Numbered from the stretch's first letter, positions 16,198 to 25,303 are shown. The stretch is DNA of 64,000 nucleotides from Bacillota bacterium (GCA_023398105.1 JAEWST010000005.1:1-64000); one strand, 5' to 3'. The notes: generated by a model not told the origin, from the letters alone. Made by a program: numbers and translations.

Positions 16198-16833
16198 TTA
16201 TTGTAATCCAAATGCTTTTCTCAGTGCTTCATCATTGCCACCTGCTCCTGATCCTCCTCTTGGAGGTTCTTTACTTCTCAACTTCTCATTTACTGACTTT
16301 TCTACAGCTGCTTGGAATGCTTTTTCAACAGACTCAATGCTCTTGCTGCATGTGTCAGCACTCTCATAATTGAGGATATCAACAAGCTCCTTCGGAAGTC
16401 CCTTTTCTGCGAGTGTCTCATAAGCTTGTGCCTTAAGTTCTCGGACAGATATTTCATTTTCCCTCTTAGCCAGTTCATCCTCACGTTTTTGCTTTTGATA
16501 TTCTGCCTTTTGCTCAGCTGTCATCTTTGCAAGTTTTTCGGCTTCAGTCTTGGCTTCTTCCATCTTAACATTATTATCTACATCCCATTTTGACTTAGCC
16601 GCTTCAATAGCCTTGGCAATACGCTTATCAAACTCACTCTGATGCTTTTTATCCTTCAGTAAATCATCAAAGGACTTATCATCACCACTTCCTTCTCCGC
16701 CTTTATCATCAGAACCAGTTCCAGAATTTCCTTCATCAGTTGCTCCTGTGCCTGCCGAACCATTACCACCTCCACCTTGACCTCCTTCAGCTTCAAAAAA
16801 TGGCTTCATAAAAAAGTATTTTTGATAAAACAT
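16198..16833 (-). CDS. Capsid scaffolding protein (DUF4355)
   Basis: 211 aa. A Gly/Ser/acidic N terminus, then KDKKHQSEFDKRIAKAIEAAKSKW, a long charged coiled coil (MTAEQKAEYQKQKREDELAKRE) and the short C-terminal ALRKAFGL tail mark DUF4355 scaffolds. It directs shell assembly and leaves before packaging. AGGAGG precedes the ATG. The 210 bp upstream (16834-17043) hold no convincing gene. Confidence 0.88.
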   Translation of the reverse strand: MFYQKYFFMKPFFEAEGGQGGGGNGSAGTGATDEGNSGTGSDDKGGEGSGDDKSFDDLLKDKKHQSEFDKRIAKAIEAAKSKWDVDNNVKMEEAKTEAEKLAKMTAEQKAEYQKQKREDELAKRENEISVRELKAQAYETLAEKGLPKELVDILNYESADTCSKSIESVEKAFQAAVEKSVNEKLRSKEPPRGGSGAGGNDEALRKAFGLQ

Positions 16834-17043
16834 ATATTCCTCCTAACCCACCATGTTCACCGCCCATGATGTTCATATATTTAAGCAGTTTCATGCCATA
16901 CTCAGGGCAAAATTAAAAGCCTTATTCCTAAGACTTTATTTTCCTTATTTTTCATTTTGTGATAAAGAAATATCTAAAAAAAGTGGATTCTACTTCTTTA
17001 GATGCTCTCAAACAGATTGCTACAGGAGTTATATCTGAACTAA

Positions 17044-17229
17044 TCAAGTCTCAATTTCCAAACCACTCACCATGATTTTTAATAAAAGCTCCGTTCCACC
17101 ACTAACGGGGCTTTTCAACTCATATCCTATTACATTCTGTAATTCAAAACCGTCCAGCATGATTTTTATATTTTTTGTGTCACCTTCAATGGAAAGGTTA
17201 TGCATATTTTTCACCTTATTTCTTAACAT
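17044..17229 (-). CDS. Small hypothetical phage protein
   Basis: Up to 61 aa. A better start may be the internal Met at MHNLSIEGDTKN. The sequence (NIKIMLDGFELQNVIGYELK) looks like a small beta protein. It overlaps the end of the minor head gene by 14 bp, in the late block. Function unknown. Confidence 0.55.
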   Translation of the reverse strand: MLRNKVKNMHNLSIEGDTKNIKIMLDGFELQNVIGYELKSPVSGGTELLLKIMVSGLEIET

Positions 17230-18256
17230 ATTTCTGATACCATTCCTTATAATTCATATATTGTGGTAGTACATAGGTTTTGCCTGTATCAGAATCAGTA
17301 GCACGTCTCTGCATGTTACTCAATACATCATCACCAAAATACGCTATTGTTGTTGACCTACAAAAAACATGTAGGGGAGGGAGGGTCTTCCCAGTTACTC
17401 CTTCAGTAACTGCATAAACTTTTCCATCATGCTCTCTGCATATCAATGATGTAGTTAAATCCAACTTTGCAACAAACACATATTTGTCTATGTCACATTC
17501 TTTGTAGCTTTCCAGCTCAGCCATATTTGTTACATATGTTGTTTCAGTTGCAATTAGCCTTTTAGCTGAAAATTTACCAATATCCAAAGCAGAATCAAGC
17601 TCTTTTGCCATCTTACTATAACTCTTACCTGAAGATATCCCTGATAACAATGTGTCCTGAAGCTTAGATGCTAATACATCAGCATTTTTTCCAATGCGGT
17701 CTACATAGTATTTACCACTCCAATTGTTTCTTAAGATTTCCTCTATCGTTTGTACTGGCATCTGTGAAAAATTAAACTCTAAACCCACACCTTTTTGAAT
17801 ATCAAAAATAGTACGATAGTATGCTTGGTTTATATTATTAACTAGTCCAAGTGTTGTTAATTGTGTTTCTATTGATGCTACTGACTTTATATTTATATCA
17901 ATGCTTTCCTTTAAGGCTTCTAATCTTGTTATCCTTGCCTTATATGCTTTGGCATTATTCCTTAATTTAGCCAGTATACTTCTTTTTGATTTTGAATCAG
18001 GAATAGTTTTTATCTTATCTCTAATATTAGATAGTTCTGAATCGCTTACTGGAGAACTCAATATCTTTTTTGCATCTTCTAATGAAATCTCTTCCTTTTT
18101 GGCAAAGGTGTAGAATATTTTATTAATATCATTTAATATATCTTCTAATGCCTTATCATAGGCAGTATTAACCTTCTTAATGGTCTCAAAACTATTCTTA
18201 TGATAAAATAATGTTCTTTCACTAGCTCTCTGCTCCCAATAAGAATCAGTCTTCAT
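17216..18256 (-). CDS. SPP1 gp7 / Mu F-type minor head protein
   Basis: 346 aa. The C-terminal domain carries the head-morphogenesis signature: RLIATETTYVTNMAELESYKE, then KLDLTTSLICREHDGKVY and TLPPLHVFCRSTTI (conserved Cys/His). The N-terminal half is helical. It overlaps the portal gene by 11 bp, the usual order. It sits inside the head and aids assembly and DNA delivery. Confidence 0.9.
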   Translation of the reverse strand: MKTDSYWEQRASERTLFYHKNSFETIKKVNTAYDKALEDILNDINKIFYTFAKKEEISLEDAKKILSSPVSDSELSNIRDKIKTIPDSKSKRSILAKLRNNAKAYKARITRLEALKESIDINIKSVASIETQLTTLGLVNNINQAYYRTIFDIQKGVGLEFNFSQMPVQTIEEILRNNWSGKYYVDRIGKNADVLASKLQDTLLSGISSGKSYSKMAKELDSALDIGKFSAKRLIATETTYVTNMAELESYKECDIDKYVFVAKLDLTTSLICREHDGKVYAVTEGVTGKTLPPLHVFCRSTTIAYFGDDVLSNMQRRATDSDTGKTYVLPQYMNYKEWYQKYVKK

Positions 18257-19637
18257 TTACTTTATCATCTCCATCAACTTCATCTGAAGTATTGAAATTA
18301 TATGCACTAAATGCCTTTTGCTGTTGCTCGTATGCTTCTTGCTTTTCTTTCTTAACTTTTTTGATTTCTTCATCTACATCTGAAACAAAAGGAAGGAGTC
18401 CAAGTCTAGTTTCAAGGCTTACAGTACCTTCGAGATTTGTCACCATTGTGGAAAGTTCAACTTCATTTACTGGTAACGATCTAGTCATTGTAATGGTAAC
18501 ATCTGAAATATCAATATTATTACCTTTGATATTATATATATTTGCATAAATTTGAAGCCTTTCTAAAAGCCCCATTCTATAATATCCTTCTTTTGTTTTT
18601 GCTAACTGTTCTAAACCAAACAGTTTATACTTCATGGCTACACCAGAGGACTGAGAAGCAAAGTTTTCATCTGTAAGACACGGTACTTTTGAAAACTCAT
18701 GTATATCATCTTTTATAGCCTTTTTAAGAACCTCAACTTCTGTTTCTACTAACTGCTTTATTAACCATTTTGCATCTGCTCCTGGCGGTAGTTCTAACAG
18801 CTTATATCTTTTTATAAGTTTTGCTGTGTTTGTAATCTCCTCTTCATCATCCCCTAGAGACCCACCAATAACAGTTAAAAGTGAATCTACAAGTTGCTCT
18901 TTATCATTAACTCTATCTGACTGTAATAAATCATAAGCATCTATCAAACTAATTACACCCTCAAAGTCACCTTTTAAATTACTTTTGTTCCAGTATTCAA
19001 TAACTGGAACTTGTCCAAAATAATGTACTTCAATATCTAACTGTTGAGGGGAAGTGTCCTCTAAATTTTTAAATAAGTACTTTTCAATGGAATCACTCGT
19101 ATATACATTTACATAGTATCCTTCTAAAGTTCCATCAAGCTTTTTCTTTGGGTAGTAGTGTACTGCAAACATACTTTTATATTCAACAGTATCATCTACA
19201 ACAAGGAACATGTTTACAGGCTCAATGTTTGTGCTTTTTGGTATTGGCTTTAAATCTGAGCTCATATATATTAGCTCATAACCAATTCCATATTTTGATA
19301 TATCTCTGCTAAGTTCAGTGTCGACAAGAGAACAACTTTTCAGAACATTTTCCATTGGTTTAATGCTGTCACCAGAGTATTTAACTGGATTTCCCATAAA
19401 ATACCCCGTTGCAATGTCTGTTATATATTCGGCATGATTACAAACAAGTTTGTTGTTAGGTAAATCCTTTCCTGATAGTTTCCTGTTTTTAATAAAATCA
19501 TGATCCCCATCATAGTATCTCTTTAGTTTATTAAACCTTTCAATTTGATTCTGGTGCTCCTTAAAGCAGCTTTTTAATAACTCTATTGTTGGAGACCCAA
19601 ACTCATCTAAATAAACCCTATCTCGAATAATTGCCAT
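18246..19637 (-). CDS. Portal protein (SPP1 gp6-like)
   Basis: 463 aa. IERFNKLKRYYDGDHDFIKNR and NKLVCNHAEYITDIATGYFMGNPV are the standard N-terminal portal motifs; FASQSSGVAMKYKLFGLEQL is the conserved distal segment. The acidic C terminus lies inside the head. It forms the dodecameric vertex through which the terminase packages DNA. It follows the terminase by 15 bp. Confidence 0.93.
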   Translation of the reverse strand: MAIIRDRVYLDEFGSPTIELLKSCFKEHQNQIERFNKLKRYYDGDHDFIKNRKLSGKDLPNNKLVCNHAEYITDIATGYFMGNPVKYSGDSIKPMENVLKSCSLVDTELSRDISKYGIGYELIYMSSDLKPIPKSTNIEPVNMFLVVDDTVEYKSMFAVHYYPKKKLDGTLEGYYVNVYTSDSIEKYLFKNLEDTSPQQLDIEVHYFGQVPVIEYWNKSNLKGDFEGVISLIDAYDLLQSDRVNDKEQLVDSLLTVIGGSLGDDEEEITNTAKLIKRYKLLELPPGADAKWLIKQLVETEVEVLKKAIKDDIHEFSKVPCLTDENFASQSSGVAMKYKLFGLEQLAKTKEGYYRMGLLERLQIYANIYNIKGNNIDISDVTITMTRSLPVNEVELSTMVTNLEGTVSLETRLGLLPFVSDVDEEIKKVKKEKQEAYEQQQKAFSAYNFNTSDEVDGDDKVNED

Positions 19638-19652
19638 TCATTCACCCTCAAT

Positions 19653-21239
19653 CTAAAGTCCAAATAATCTCTTGTTTAAAACTCTAGCCTTTTTCTTTGT
19701 TTTTCCTTGCACCATTTCTGCAAACCCAGTAACTGCATCAGGTGCATCATCGTGCTTATTTTTCCCAGCACGTTGAAAGCTGTTCATGTCACGATAAAAT
19801 TCAGGAAATCTGTCTCTCCAATTATAAGGGAAGTACACATGTTCCATTACAAAGCTTGAATTTGAAAGTATTCGAGCCATCTTATTATCGCTTTGGTGAA
19901 ACCACTCAACATGAACCTTTTTTGTTTTAAACTTATTCCATATAATACTCACAACATTCCTAGCAAAACCTTTTCCGCCATTGTTGCTTTCAATTTTAGC
20001 GTTCTTAACATTGTTTTCAACTAACATTTCTGCAGTCTTGGGTTCAGTGACTTCCATTCCATCTGTAGTATAATATACATCTGTTACAAATCCTTCTCCT
20101 TGCCACTTTATACCAGCAATAACGCACAGCTTATCAGCTCCTTCATCAGCAGTATCCCCATACGCAATAATGTCTTCAAATACTAAGCTTCCATTGTTGT
20201 CCTTTGGCAGCTCAGTATAAGTTTTAAAATATGTATACAGCTTTCCTTTTGAATCCATAGGCTGTTGCTGGTAGTTTGCTTCGGCTATTTCAGGAGACAT
20301 TTTTCCAGGCTTAGTTTTATCCTTATAGCTTTTAAAACTAAGAAGGTCAGGACATAGCATATCGCCAGTTTCTTCATTTAGACATGCTTTCATTTTTATA
20401 ACATACCAGTCATCAGGTTCGGCTTCTAGCACCTTACCGCAAAGGTCTTTTGTTGACCATCTTGTCATGTTTATAATCTGCTTGCCACCCTCTTCAATTC
20501 GAGACAAGTAAGTGTTTGTATACCATTCGTATTGTTCATCCAATACTCTCTCATTAAAGGCTTCAGCAGCATTCTTTATAGGGTCGTCAATTATTCCGAT
20601 TCGGCAGCCAATACCAGTAATAGTTCCACCAAAGCCAGTGCCCAAATAATTAAAAAATTGACCTTCTAATGCCCACAATTGCTTTGAACTGTCTCCATAC
20701 TTGATTTTTGTGGTAGGGAAGACATCGTAAAAAATATTGATTTTAGTATCAATTTTGGTTGCATCTATTCCATCCCTTACTGATGCAGAGAATCTTGTTG
20801 CAAGAGTCTCATTATAAGATACAGTTATAATCCTGTTTTCATTATCCTTGCCCATCATCCACTGTGTAAGGAGTTGAAGGATATACGATTTGCCATGACG
20901 AGGGGGGAGGTTCATCATTAGCTTGGAACATACGATATATTCAATAGGCACTTCTGGCATACCGCTGCATATTAAATCTTCAATTTCCTGCTCCGATAGA
21001 ATAGTCCAATCATCTTCCTGCTTAAGCTTTATAATCCTATTTTCGTAAAAAGCCTGAAGAGTATCGGCAATTTCTTTCAGGTGCGGTCTTGAATCTTTAA
21101 AAAACTTTGGATTCATCAATTTGCAGTATTGCCAAAAATTATTACTAGCAGCAGTATACTTATTTTCTGTATTTTCCTTACTCATGTTTTCTTCAAGAAC
21201 TTTTTTTACGAGTAAAGTACTTTCTTTTTTATTAGGCAT
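19653..21239 (-). CDS. Terminase large subunit
   Basis: 528 aa from ATG 21239 with a GGAGTG site. The ATPase has Walker A PPRHGKSY and Walker B IGIIDDPIKNA. The C-terminal nuclease shows acidic residues in AYGDTADEGADK and DDAPDAVTGFAEM. It powers headful packaging and cuts the DNA; for a transposing phage this should include flanking host DNA, as in Mu (inference). First gene of the late block, after a 278-bp leader containing a terminator. Confidence 0.93.
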   Translation of the reverse strand: MPNKKESTLLVKKVLEENMSKENTENKYTAASNNFWQYCKLMNPKFFKDSRPHLKEIADTLQAFYENRIIKLKQEDDWTILSEQEIEDLICSGMPEVPIEYIVCSKLMMNLPPRHGKSYILQLLTQWMMGKDNENRIITVSYNETLATRFSASVRDGIDATKIDTKINIFYDVFPTTKIKYGDSSKQLWALEGQFFNYLGTGFGGTITGIGCRIGIIDDPIKNAAEAFNERVLDEQYEWYTNTYLSRIEEGGKQIINMTRWSTKDLCGKVLEAEPDDWYVIKMKACLNEETGDMLCPDLLSFKSYKDKTKPGKMSPEIAEANYQQQPMDSKGKLYTYFKTYTELPKDNNGSLVFEDIIAYGDTADEGADKLCVIAGIKWQGEGFVTDVYYTTDGMEVTEPKTAEMLVENNVKNAKIESNNGGKGFARNVVSIIWNKFKTKKVHVEWFHQSDNKMARILSNSSFVMEHVYFPYNWRDRFPEFYRDMNSFQRAGKNKHDDAPDAVTGFAEMVQGKTKKKARVLNKRLFGL

Positions 21240-21412
21240 CAATATTCACTCCAAAAAATAATATGCGTAAAAATAGCCTATTTTTCTAAAAAACTCTTCT
21301 CACTTAAATTTACATCAAAGCATATTTTAAATTTAATTTAAACGCCATTAAACGTCTTTTAAATGGTGTTATTGCATATAACTCTATAGTCGTTGTTTTT
21401 TCTATACAGATA

Positions 21413-21437
21413 CAAAAAATTTTGCTTTAAAAGCAAG
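21413..21437 (-). terminator. Terminator in the late-operon leader, likely target of antitermination
   Basis: On the minus strand TTGCTTTTAAAGCAA (21436-21422) is followed by a U-rich run with T6 at 21418-21413. It lies between the NusG-like gene and the terminase. The rest of 21243-21517 contains only TTTAAA-rich inverted repeats (about 21330-21372) and no gene. Confidence 0.7.
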
Positions 21438-21517
21438 CTCCGCCACCCAGATTTTTTTATCCAGTGTTTTGTTATCTGTATAACGTCTTTATCCTAACAT
21501 GCGACGAGTCAAGCATA

Positions 21518-22015
21518 TCAAGCATCAGATTTTTTAATTACATTTACCGCAAGCTCCACAATTCTTTGTTCTCCCATAAGGCTTATATTTACTTTAGCTC
21601 TGAACCTTCTTGCATCAATTTTTACAATATTTCCTTCAAGCCCAATCAAGGGACCAGAGTGTACAATTACTTTTGTTCCTTCAACGAATACATCTGATAT
21701 ACCTAGAGGATCATCATCTTTTGTTAGTCTTAATAATAAATTAGCCTCCGTATCATGTATTGGCTGCGGAAAGTTATCTCCAAGAAGCTTGATTATTCCA
21801 GGTATGCTTTTAAGCTTATAATATATATCTACATTCATTTCTGTTAGAAAAAATATGTAACTTGGAAACAGAAGTCTGCTAATTGCTTTCCATTTCCCTT
21901 TTACCTTTTCTTTCATTATCCGCATTGGAGTAATTGCCTTTATCCCTAGCTGATTAATTTTCCTACTTATTTCTTCCTCTTTACCTGTTAAAACATGAGC
22001 TACATACCAATTCAT
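21518..22015 (-). CDS. NusG-family (LoaP-like) transcription antiterminator
   Basis: 165 aa. An NGN domain (MNWYVAHVLTGKEEEISRKI; LFPSYIFFLTEM; IPGIIKLLGD) is followed by a KOW domain (VHSGPLIGLEGNIVKIDARR). It is a specialised NusG paralogue rather than the housekeeping protein. It is followed directly by a terminator and then the whole late operon, so it most likely lets RNA polymerase read through into the late genes. This would take the role played by C in Mu or Q in lambda (inference). It overlaps the small terminase gene by 4 bp. Confidence 0.85.
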   Translation of the reverse strand: MNWYVAHVLTGKEEEISRKINQLGIKAITPMRIMKEKVKGKWKAISRLLFPSYIFFLTEMNVDIYYKLKSIPGIIKLLGDNFPQPIHDTEANLLLRLTKDDDPLGISDVFVEGTKVIVHSGPLIGLEGNIVKIDARRFRAKVNISLMGEQRIVELAVNVIKKSDA

Positions 22016-22581
22016 TCTGTACCTCCGTTTTTAAGAGCTTTTTCACTTTCTGCACTTGCCTTAACAGCATCGTATACTTTGTTATATAACTCAGGATGTT
22101 CTCTGCCAAGAGCATCAAATATTTTATCCATTGCCGCCTGCATTCCAATTTCCTCTTTGCTTTTGATTGTGCTGTCAGTTCGCCTTTTATATGTCTTTGT
22201 TCTTGCAAGGCTTGTAATATTTTTTACAGCATCATCAATGTCCATTGCTTCCCACTGTTCATCAGGAGCAGAGTTGATTCTATCAATAAGCTTTTGTGCA
22301 GCTATAACCATTAATACTTCTACATAATCAAGGTCTGGATATCTGTTCATAGCTTCTGTAACTCTTCTGAGGTTTTCCTGATTCATCACAGCAGCCTGCA
22401 AATCGGCATTAAGCCTTTTTGCATATCGGCAAACAGCACTGAGACTGATTTCCTGATCATAGTCGGCAAGGAAATCAACAATATCCTGATATGTATACTC
22501 TTGCGGTGTCATTATCATATCTTCAACGCTTGTTTTTAACTTAGCAGGCAGACTTCCTATCTTACAACGTACTCTGCGCAT
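22012..22581 (-). CDS. Mu gp27-like terminase small subunit (DUF3486)
   Basis: 189 aa. MRRVRCKIGSLPAKLKTSVE is the DUF3486 start; an HTH-like segment (YQDIVDFLADYDQEISLSAV) follows. The family is Mu gp27, the DNA-recognition partner of the large terminase. It belongs to the middle block, separated from the large subunit by the NusG-like gene. Confidence 0.85.
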   Translation of the reverse strand: MRRVRCKIGSLPAKLKTSVEDMIMTPQEYTYQDIVDFLADYDQEISLSAVCRYAKRLNADLQAAVMNQENLRRVTEAMNRYPDLDYVEVLMVIAAQKLIDRINSAPDEQWEAMDIDDAVKNITSLARTKTYKRRTDSTIKSKEEIGMQAAMDKIFDALGREHPELYNKVYDAVKASAESEKALKNGGTE

Positions 22582-22593
22582 TAGCTCAACCCC

Positions 22594-22947
22594 TTATATT
22601 TTTACAAGAACATCATTTATCTTAAAAGCAAGAAGCTGTGCTCCTTTTGGGGTGAGTCTTATTTCAAGGTACTCAATGTCAAAGTCATAAACATCTACAG
22701 ACCGCTTTTCCTCAGTTTCCCTTATATCTACATATCCGCTTTGCTGCAAATATGCTATAGAATTGTATATTTCCATTTCATCATTTTCCTGAAATAAAAC
22801 AGATACTTCTTCAACTTTTCTAAATCGAAATCCAGCATATGTATTAAGTGTTCTGAGTATACCGCCATTGAGTTTTTCCATAGCAGCCACAGACAGTTCA
22901 TCCATAAGCTTTTTTCTTTCTAAATCCTTTCTATCCATTTTTTGCAT
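22594..22947 (-). CDS. VpaChn25_0724-like Mu-phage protein
   Basis: 117 aa; ATG 22938 (MDRKDLERK) is better spaced from the GAGGGGG site. NGGILRTLNTYAGFRFRKVE and a winged-helix-like C terminus (IRLTPKGAQLLA) resemble this family found beside gp27 genes in Mu-like phages. Probably DNA-binding. Role unknown. Confidence 0.7.
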   Translation of the reverse strand: MQKMDRKDLERKKLMDELSVAAMEKLNGGILRTLNTYAGFRFRKVEEVSVLFQENDEMEIYNSIAYLQQSGYVDIRETEEKRSVDVYDFDIEYLEIRLTPKGAQLLAFKINDVLVKI

Positions 22948-23266
22948 TCCCCCTCATTTCAAGTATAATGTCATAGAGTTTGTCAAGCTTTTTAGTAATG
23001 TCGCTGACCATGCCGTTAAAGTCCCTTTTCTTAAGATAGTCTTCTGCAACTTTTTCTTTAAAACACTGAAAGTCTTTCTGCAGTGCATCAACATTCTCAG
23101 TAAGTTTTTTGTGGATTTCTTCAATATAATCATTGTTTCTTTTTATTTTTTCCTCAATAGAACTTACCTCACGAGCAAATATGTACTTAACCATAGGAAT
23201 AATAATTACGACAAGTACAATATTAGCAATTTGCAGTATTAGGCTGATGTTTGTGCCTGTATTCAA
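22931..23266 (-). CDS. DUF2730/Mu gp25-like membrane coiled-coil protein
   Basis: 111 aa with a TTG start behind AAGGAG. One membrane helix (about residues 8-28) is followed by a long coiled coil. The layout and place beside the gp27 and VpaChn25_0724 genes match Mu gp25 (DUF2730). First gene after the mor terminator, so its promoter (23267-23292) is a candidate Mor target. Confidence 0.7.
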   Translation of the reverse strand: MNTGTNISLILQIANIVLVVIIIPMVKYIFAREVSSIEEKIKRNNDYIEEIHKKLTENVDALQKDFQCFKEKVAEDYLKKRDFNGMVSDITKKLDKLYDIILEMRGNAKNG

Positions 23267-23292
23267 CTCTTCACACTCCTTTTAGATAAAAT

Positions 23293-23317
23293 AAAAAACC
23301 CTAGTTGTTATACTAGG
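23293..23317 (-). terminator. Terminator after mor (end of early operon)
   Basis: On the minus strand CCTAGT (23317-23312) pairs with ACTAGG (23305-23300) and is followed by T6 (23298-23293). It separates early genes from the middle block, as in Mu. Confidence 0.8.
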
Positions 23318-23365
23318 ATTTTACATTTTAGAATTCATTTTTTCGAATGAATTACTTCACTTTTT

Positions 23366-23680
23366 TTATTCAATTAGTCTAAATATAGTCATCTGATTTT
23401 CAACAGGATTGCTGTTGTCTACTATCTGCCGTATCCACCGCTCTGTCAAATTATACTTGATTGCTAGTTCCTTATAATTACTACCATTAAATTCATTTTT
23501 AATCTTTTTGTCACGTATCTTGTTAAGTACACCATCAAGCTTTGGGAGGTAGAATCCCGTGCCCTGATATAGTTTTGCAAGCTCAATGGTATGCTTCATA
23601 CCGATTGCTTTTGCTATTTCCTTGTAAGGCTCTGGCAATTCATCAGCACTAATTTCATCATACCATTCATTTTCAGCCAT
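23366..23680 (-). CDS. Mor-family middle transcription activator
   Basis: 104 aa. The Mor signature is seen: PEPYKEIAKAIGMKHTIELA, GTGFYLPKLD and the HTH YKELAIKYNLTERWIRQIV. Mu Mor dimers activate the middle promoter. Here mor is the last early gene and precedes a terminator and the middle block, the same logic as Mu. Confidence 0.9.
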   Translation of the reverse strand: MAENEWYDEISADELPEPYKEIAKAIGMKHTIELAKLYQGTGFYLPKLDGVLNKIRDKKIKNEFNGSNYKELAIKYNLTERWIRQIVDNSNPVENQMTIFRLIE

Positions 23681-23721
23681 AGTTTTACATACCTCCTTTA
23701 TATATTAAAAAACTCTTATTG

Positions 23722-23973
23722 TCAATCATGTCTCTTTTGCTTTTTAATAAAGATTTTAGGAATAAGCATGTATATCATATAAAGTACATTTAACAATATA
23801 TAAATTGGCATAAACAGAAAGGTTACTGAATCAGCAAATATATTCTGTAATTGCTTTTTTATTGCAGAGCCACTTTCAACTGACAACATCCATTTACTAA
23901 AAATAAGATTGTGTCCAATTTTCTTCATACGTTCATATCTTTTTTCTTCCCAAACATTAACAAGCCCTATCAT
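23722..23973 (-). CDS. Small membrane protein, unknown
   Basis: 83 aa. A hydrophobic C-terminal half (ADSVTFLFMPIYILLNVLYM, then LIPKIF) predicts one or two membrane helices with a basic tail. RBS AAGGTG precedes the ATG. Early operon. No family recognised. Confidence 0.6.
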   Translation of the reverse strand: MIGLVNVWEEKRYERMKKIGHNLIFSKWMLSVESGSAIKKQLQNIFADSVTFLFMPIYILLNVLYMIYMLIPKIFIKKQKRHD

Positions 23974-23992
23974 TTTTTCACCTTACCTTTCA

Positions 23993-24271
23993 TTATAACC
24001 ACGTTTCGACTATAACAGGATCATCTTCAGTATTACGGTTTAACCTCACCATTGTTTTGGGAATAATACTTCTTATACTTTCAATATCATCCTTAATTAT
24101 CACATATTTCGTAGGTTTATTATGTATATCCCACAGTCTAGCAACAAATTTATTAGGGTAATCTTTAGGGCTATTATATATTACAATGATTGGTACTTTG
24201 ACAAGTTGATTCAGGTTTATATCCAAAAATGATTCTAAAACTATTTCAGTATTCTTCAAGGCTTTTGTCAC
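23993..24271 (-). CDS. Hypothetical early phage protein
   Basis: About 88-92 aa. The GTG at 24271 lies inside the AAGGAG site, so TTG 24259 (MKNTEIVLE) is a likely start. It overlaps the preceding gene. Beta-rich, with LVKVPIIVIYNSPKDYP. Function unknown. Confidence 0.6.
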   Translation of the reverse strand: MTKALKNTEIVLESFLDINLNQLVKVPIIVIYNSPKDYPNKFVARLWDIHNKPTKYVIIKDDIESIRSIIPKTMVRLNRNTEDDPVIVETWL

Positions 24272-24671
24272 TCCTTATAAGCTCAATATTTGTATTATTT
24301 TTTATAAGATGCCTTTTCAAAGAGTTGAATGAAGTCCACTCAAAAGAATAATATGTAAATGTTCTGTCAAGTTTAAGTTCTTTGATGAGCATGTTTTGTG
24401 TCCTTTTAGGTAGTTTTTTCAAGTTATTCCTTTGCTTTTGTGACATTAAAGACCTTGTAATTGGTCTGTAGAACCTTCTACGCTCTTCGCATTCTTCAGT
24501 AAGCCACTCACCTTTTATAACACCATTTACATACACCATAATTCCATTTTTCATTGTATCTAGTCTCTCAAGTGTAAGACTTATCTCATATCCATCACAG
24601 TTCAATTTCACAACATTATAAAATGATTTTAATTTTTGCTCAATTTCTTGCCAATCCTCTTTAGTAATCAA
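24246..24671 (-). CDS. Hypothetical early phage protein
   Basis: 141 aa from TTG 24671 (MITKEDWQEIEQKLKSFY), six bases after AAGGAGGA; the longer frame to 24725 overlaps the methyltransferase gene. The C-terminal half is basic (RSLMSQKQRNNLKKLPKRTQ). The WQEIEQKLKSFYNVVKLNCDGYEISL start resembles uncharacterised proteins of Firmicutes phages. Function unknown. Confidence 0.65.
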   Translation of the reverse strand: MITKEDWQEIEQKLKSFYNVVKLNCDGYEISLTLERLDTMKNGIMVYVNGVIKGEWLTEECEERRRFYRPITRSLMSQKQRNNLKKLPKRTQNMLIKELKLDRTFTYYSFEWTSFNSLKRHLIKNNTNIELIRSDKSLEEY

Positions 24672-24693
24672 TATCGCTCCTCCTTTATTTAAA

Positions 24694-25284
24694 TTATGTA
24701 TTACCCCACTGCTGAGCCATCGCATAAGCTATACCCTGAAATGTTTTTGCCCTGTTCTTCTGTCTATCCTTACCACCTTTCATAAACCATGTTCCTGCCT
24801 CATGGCAATTTGATGTTGGATGAACTATATCTGTTGGTTGTAGTAAAGGAAGATTTTTAAGCCATAATCTTGTTTTTTTAGTTACTTGATGTCCAAATTG
24901 ATAAGGTTGAATTTCTTGACTATGTGGTGGCATTTGAAATATTTTACTTGACATTGGATTTTCAATCGCTATTTTAGGGATATCACTATTATAGAGTTTC
25001 ATAAAAAAATCTTTTGCAGCAAGTCCCTTAAAATATCTATCTTCATTCAACACACCTTTTTGAGGATATAAATGTCTCGCAGCAGCATGACTTAAATATG
25101 TACATGGTGGATGTGCAATCATCATATCCCAACCTTTGTTTAGTACTTCTAAAACATCTAATTGAATATGATACGTAGGGTCTGCATCCGTTGGAATTAT
25201 GTCGCAACTCCATGCATCATGTCCCAGTTTTCTAAATGCATCCCTTACTGTTCCACTGTATTCACATGCTACTAATACTTTCAT
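24694..25284 (-). CDS. DNA cytosine methyltransferase-like phage protein
   Basis: 196 aa. Motif I is MKVLVACEYSGTVRDAFRKLG, the catalytic PPC loop is AHPPCTYLSH (Cys near residue 61) and the ENP motif is IAIENPMSSK. It is much shorter than Dcm/HhaI enzymes (over 320 aa) and lacks an obvious target-recognition domain. The short form is common in phages; activity is uncertain. Together with the Dam-like enzyme at 2576-3331 it could modify phage DNA against restriction. Confidence 0.75.
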   Translation of the reverse strand: MKVLVACEYSGTVRDAFRKLGHDAWSCDIIPTDADPTYHIQLDVLEVLNKGWDMMIAHPPCTYLSHAAARHLYPQKGVLNEDRYFKGLAAKDFFMKLYNSDIPKIAIENPMSSKIFQMPPHSQEIQPYQFGHQVTKKTRLWLKNLPLLQPTDIVHPTSNCHEAGTWFMKGGKDRQKNRAKTFQGIAYAMAQQWGNT

Positions 25285-25303
25285 TACAAAAGTTCACCTT
25301 CCT

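Noticed and set aside
16855..17043. Possible 31-codon gene starting at a TTGA overlap after the 17044-17229 gene, and a 33-codon frame overlapping the scaffold start
   Set aside because: Weak or missing ribosome sites and no recognisable sequence.
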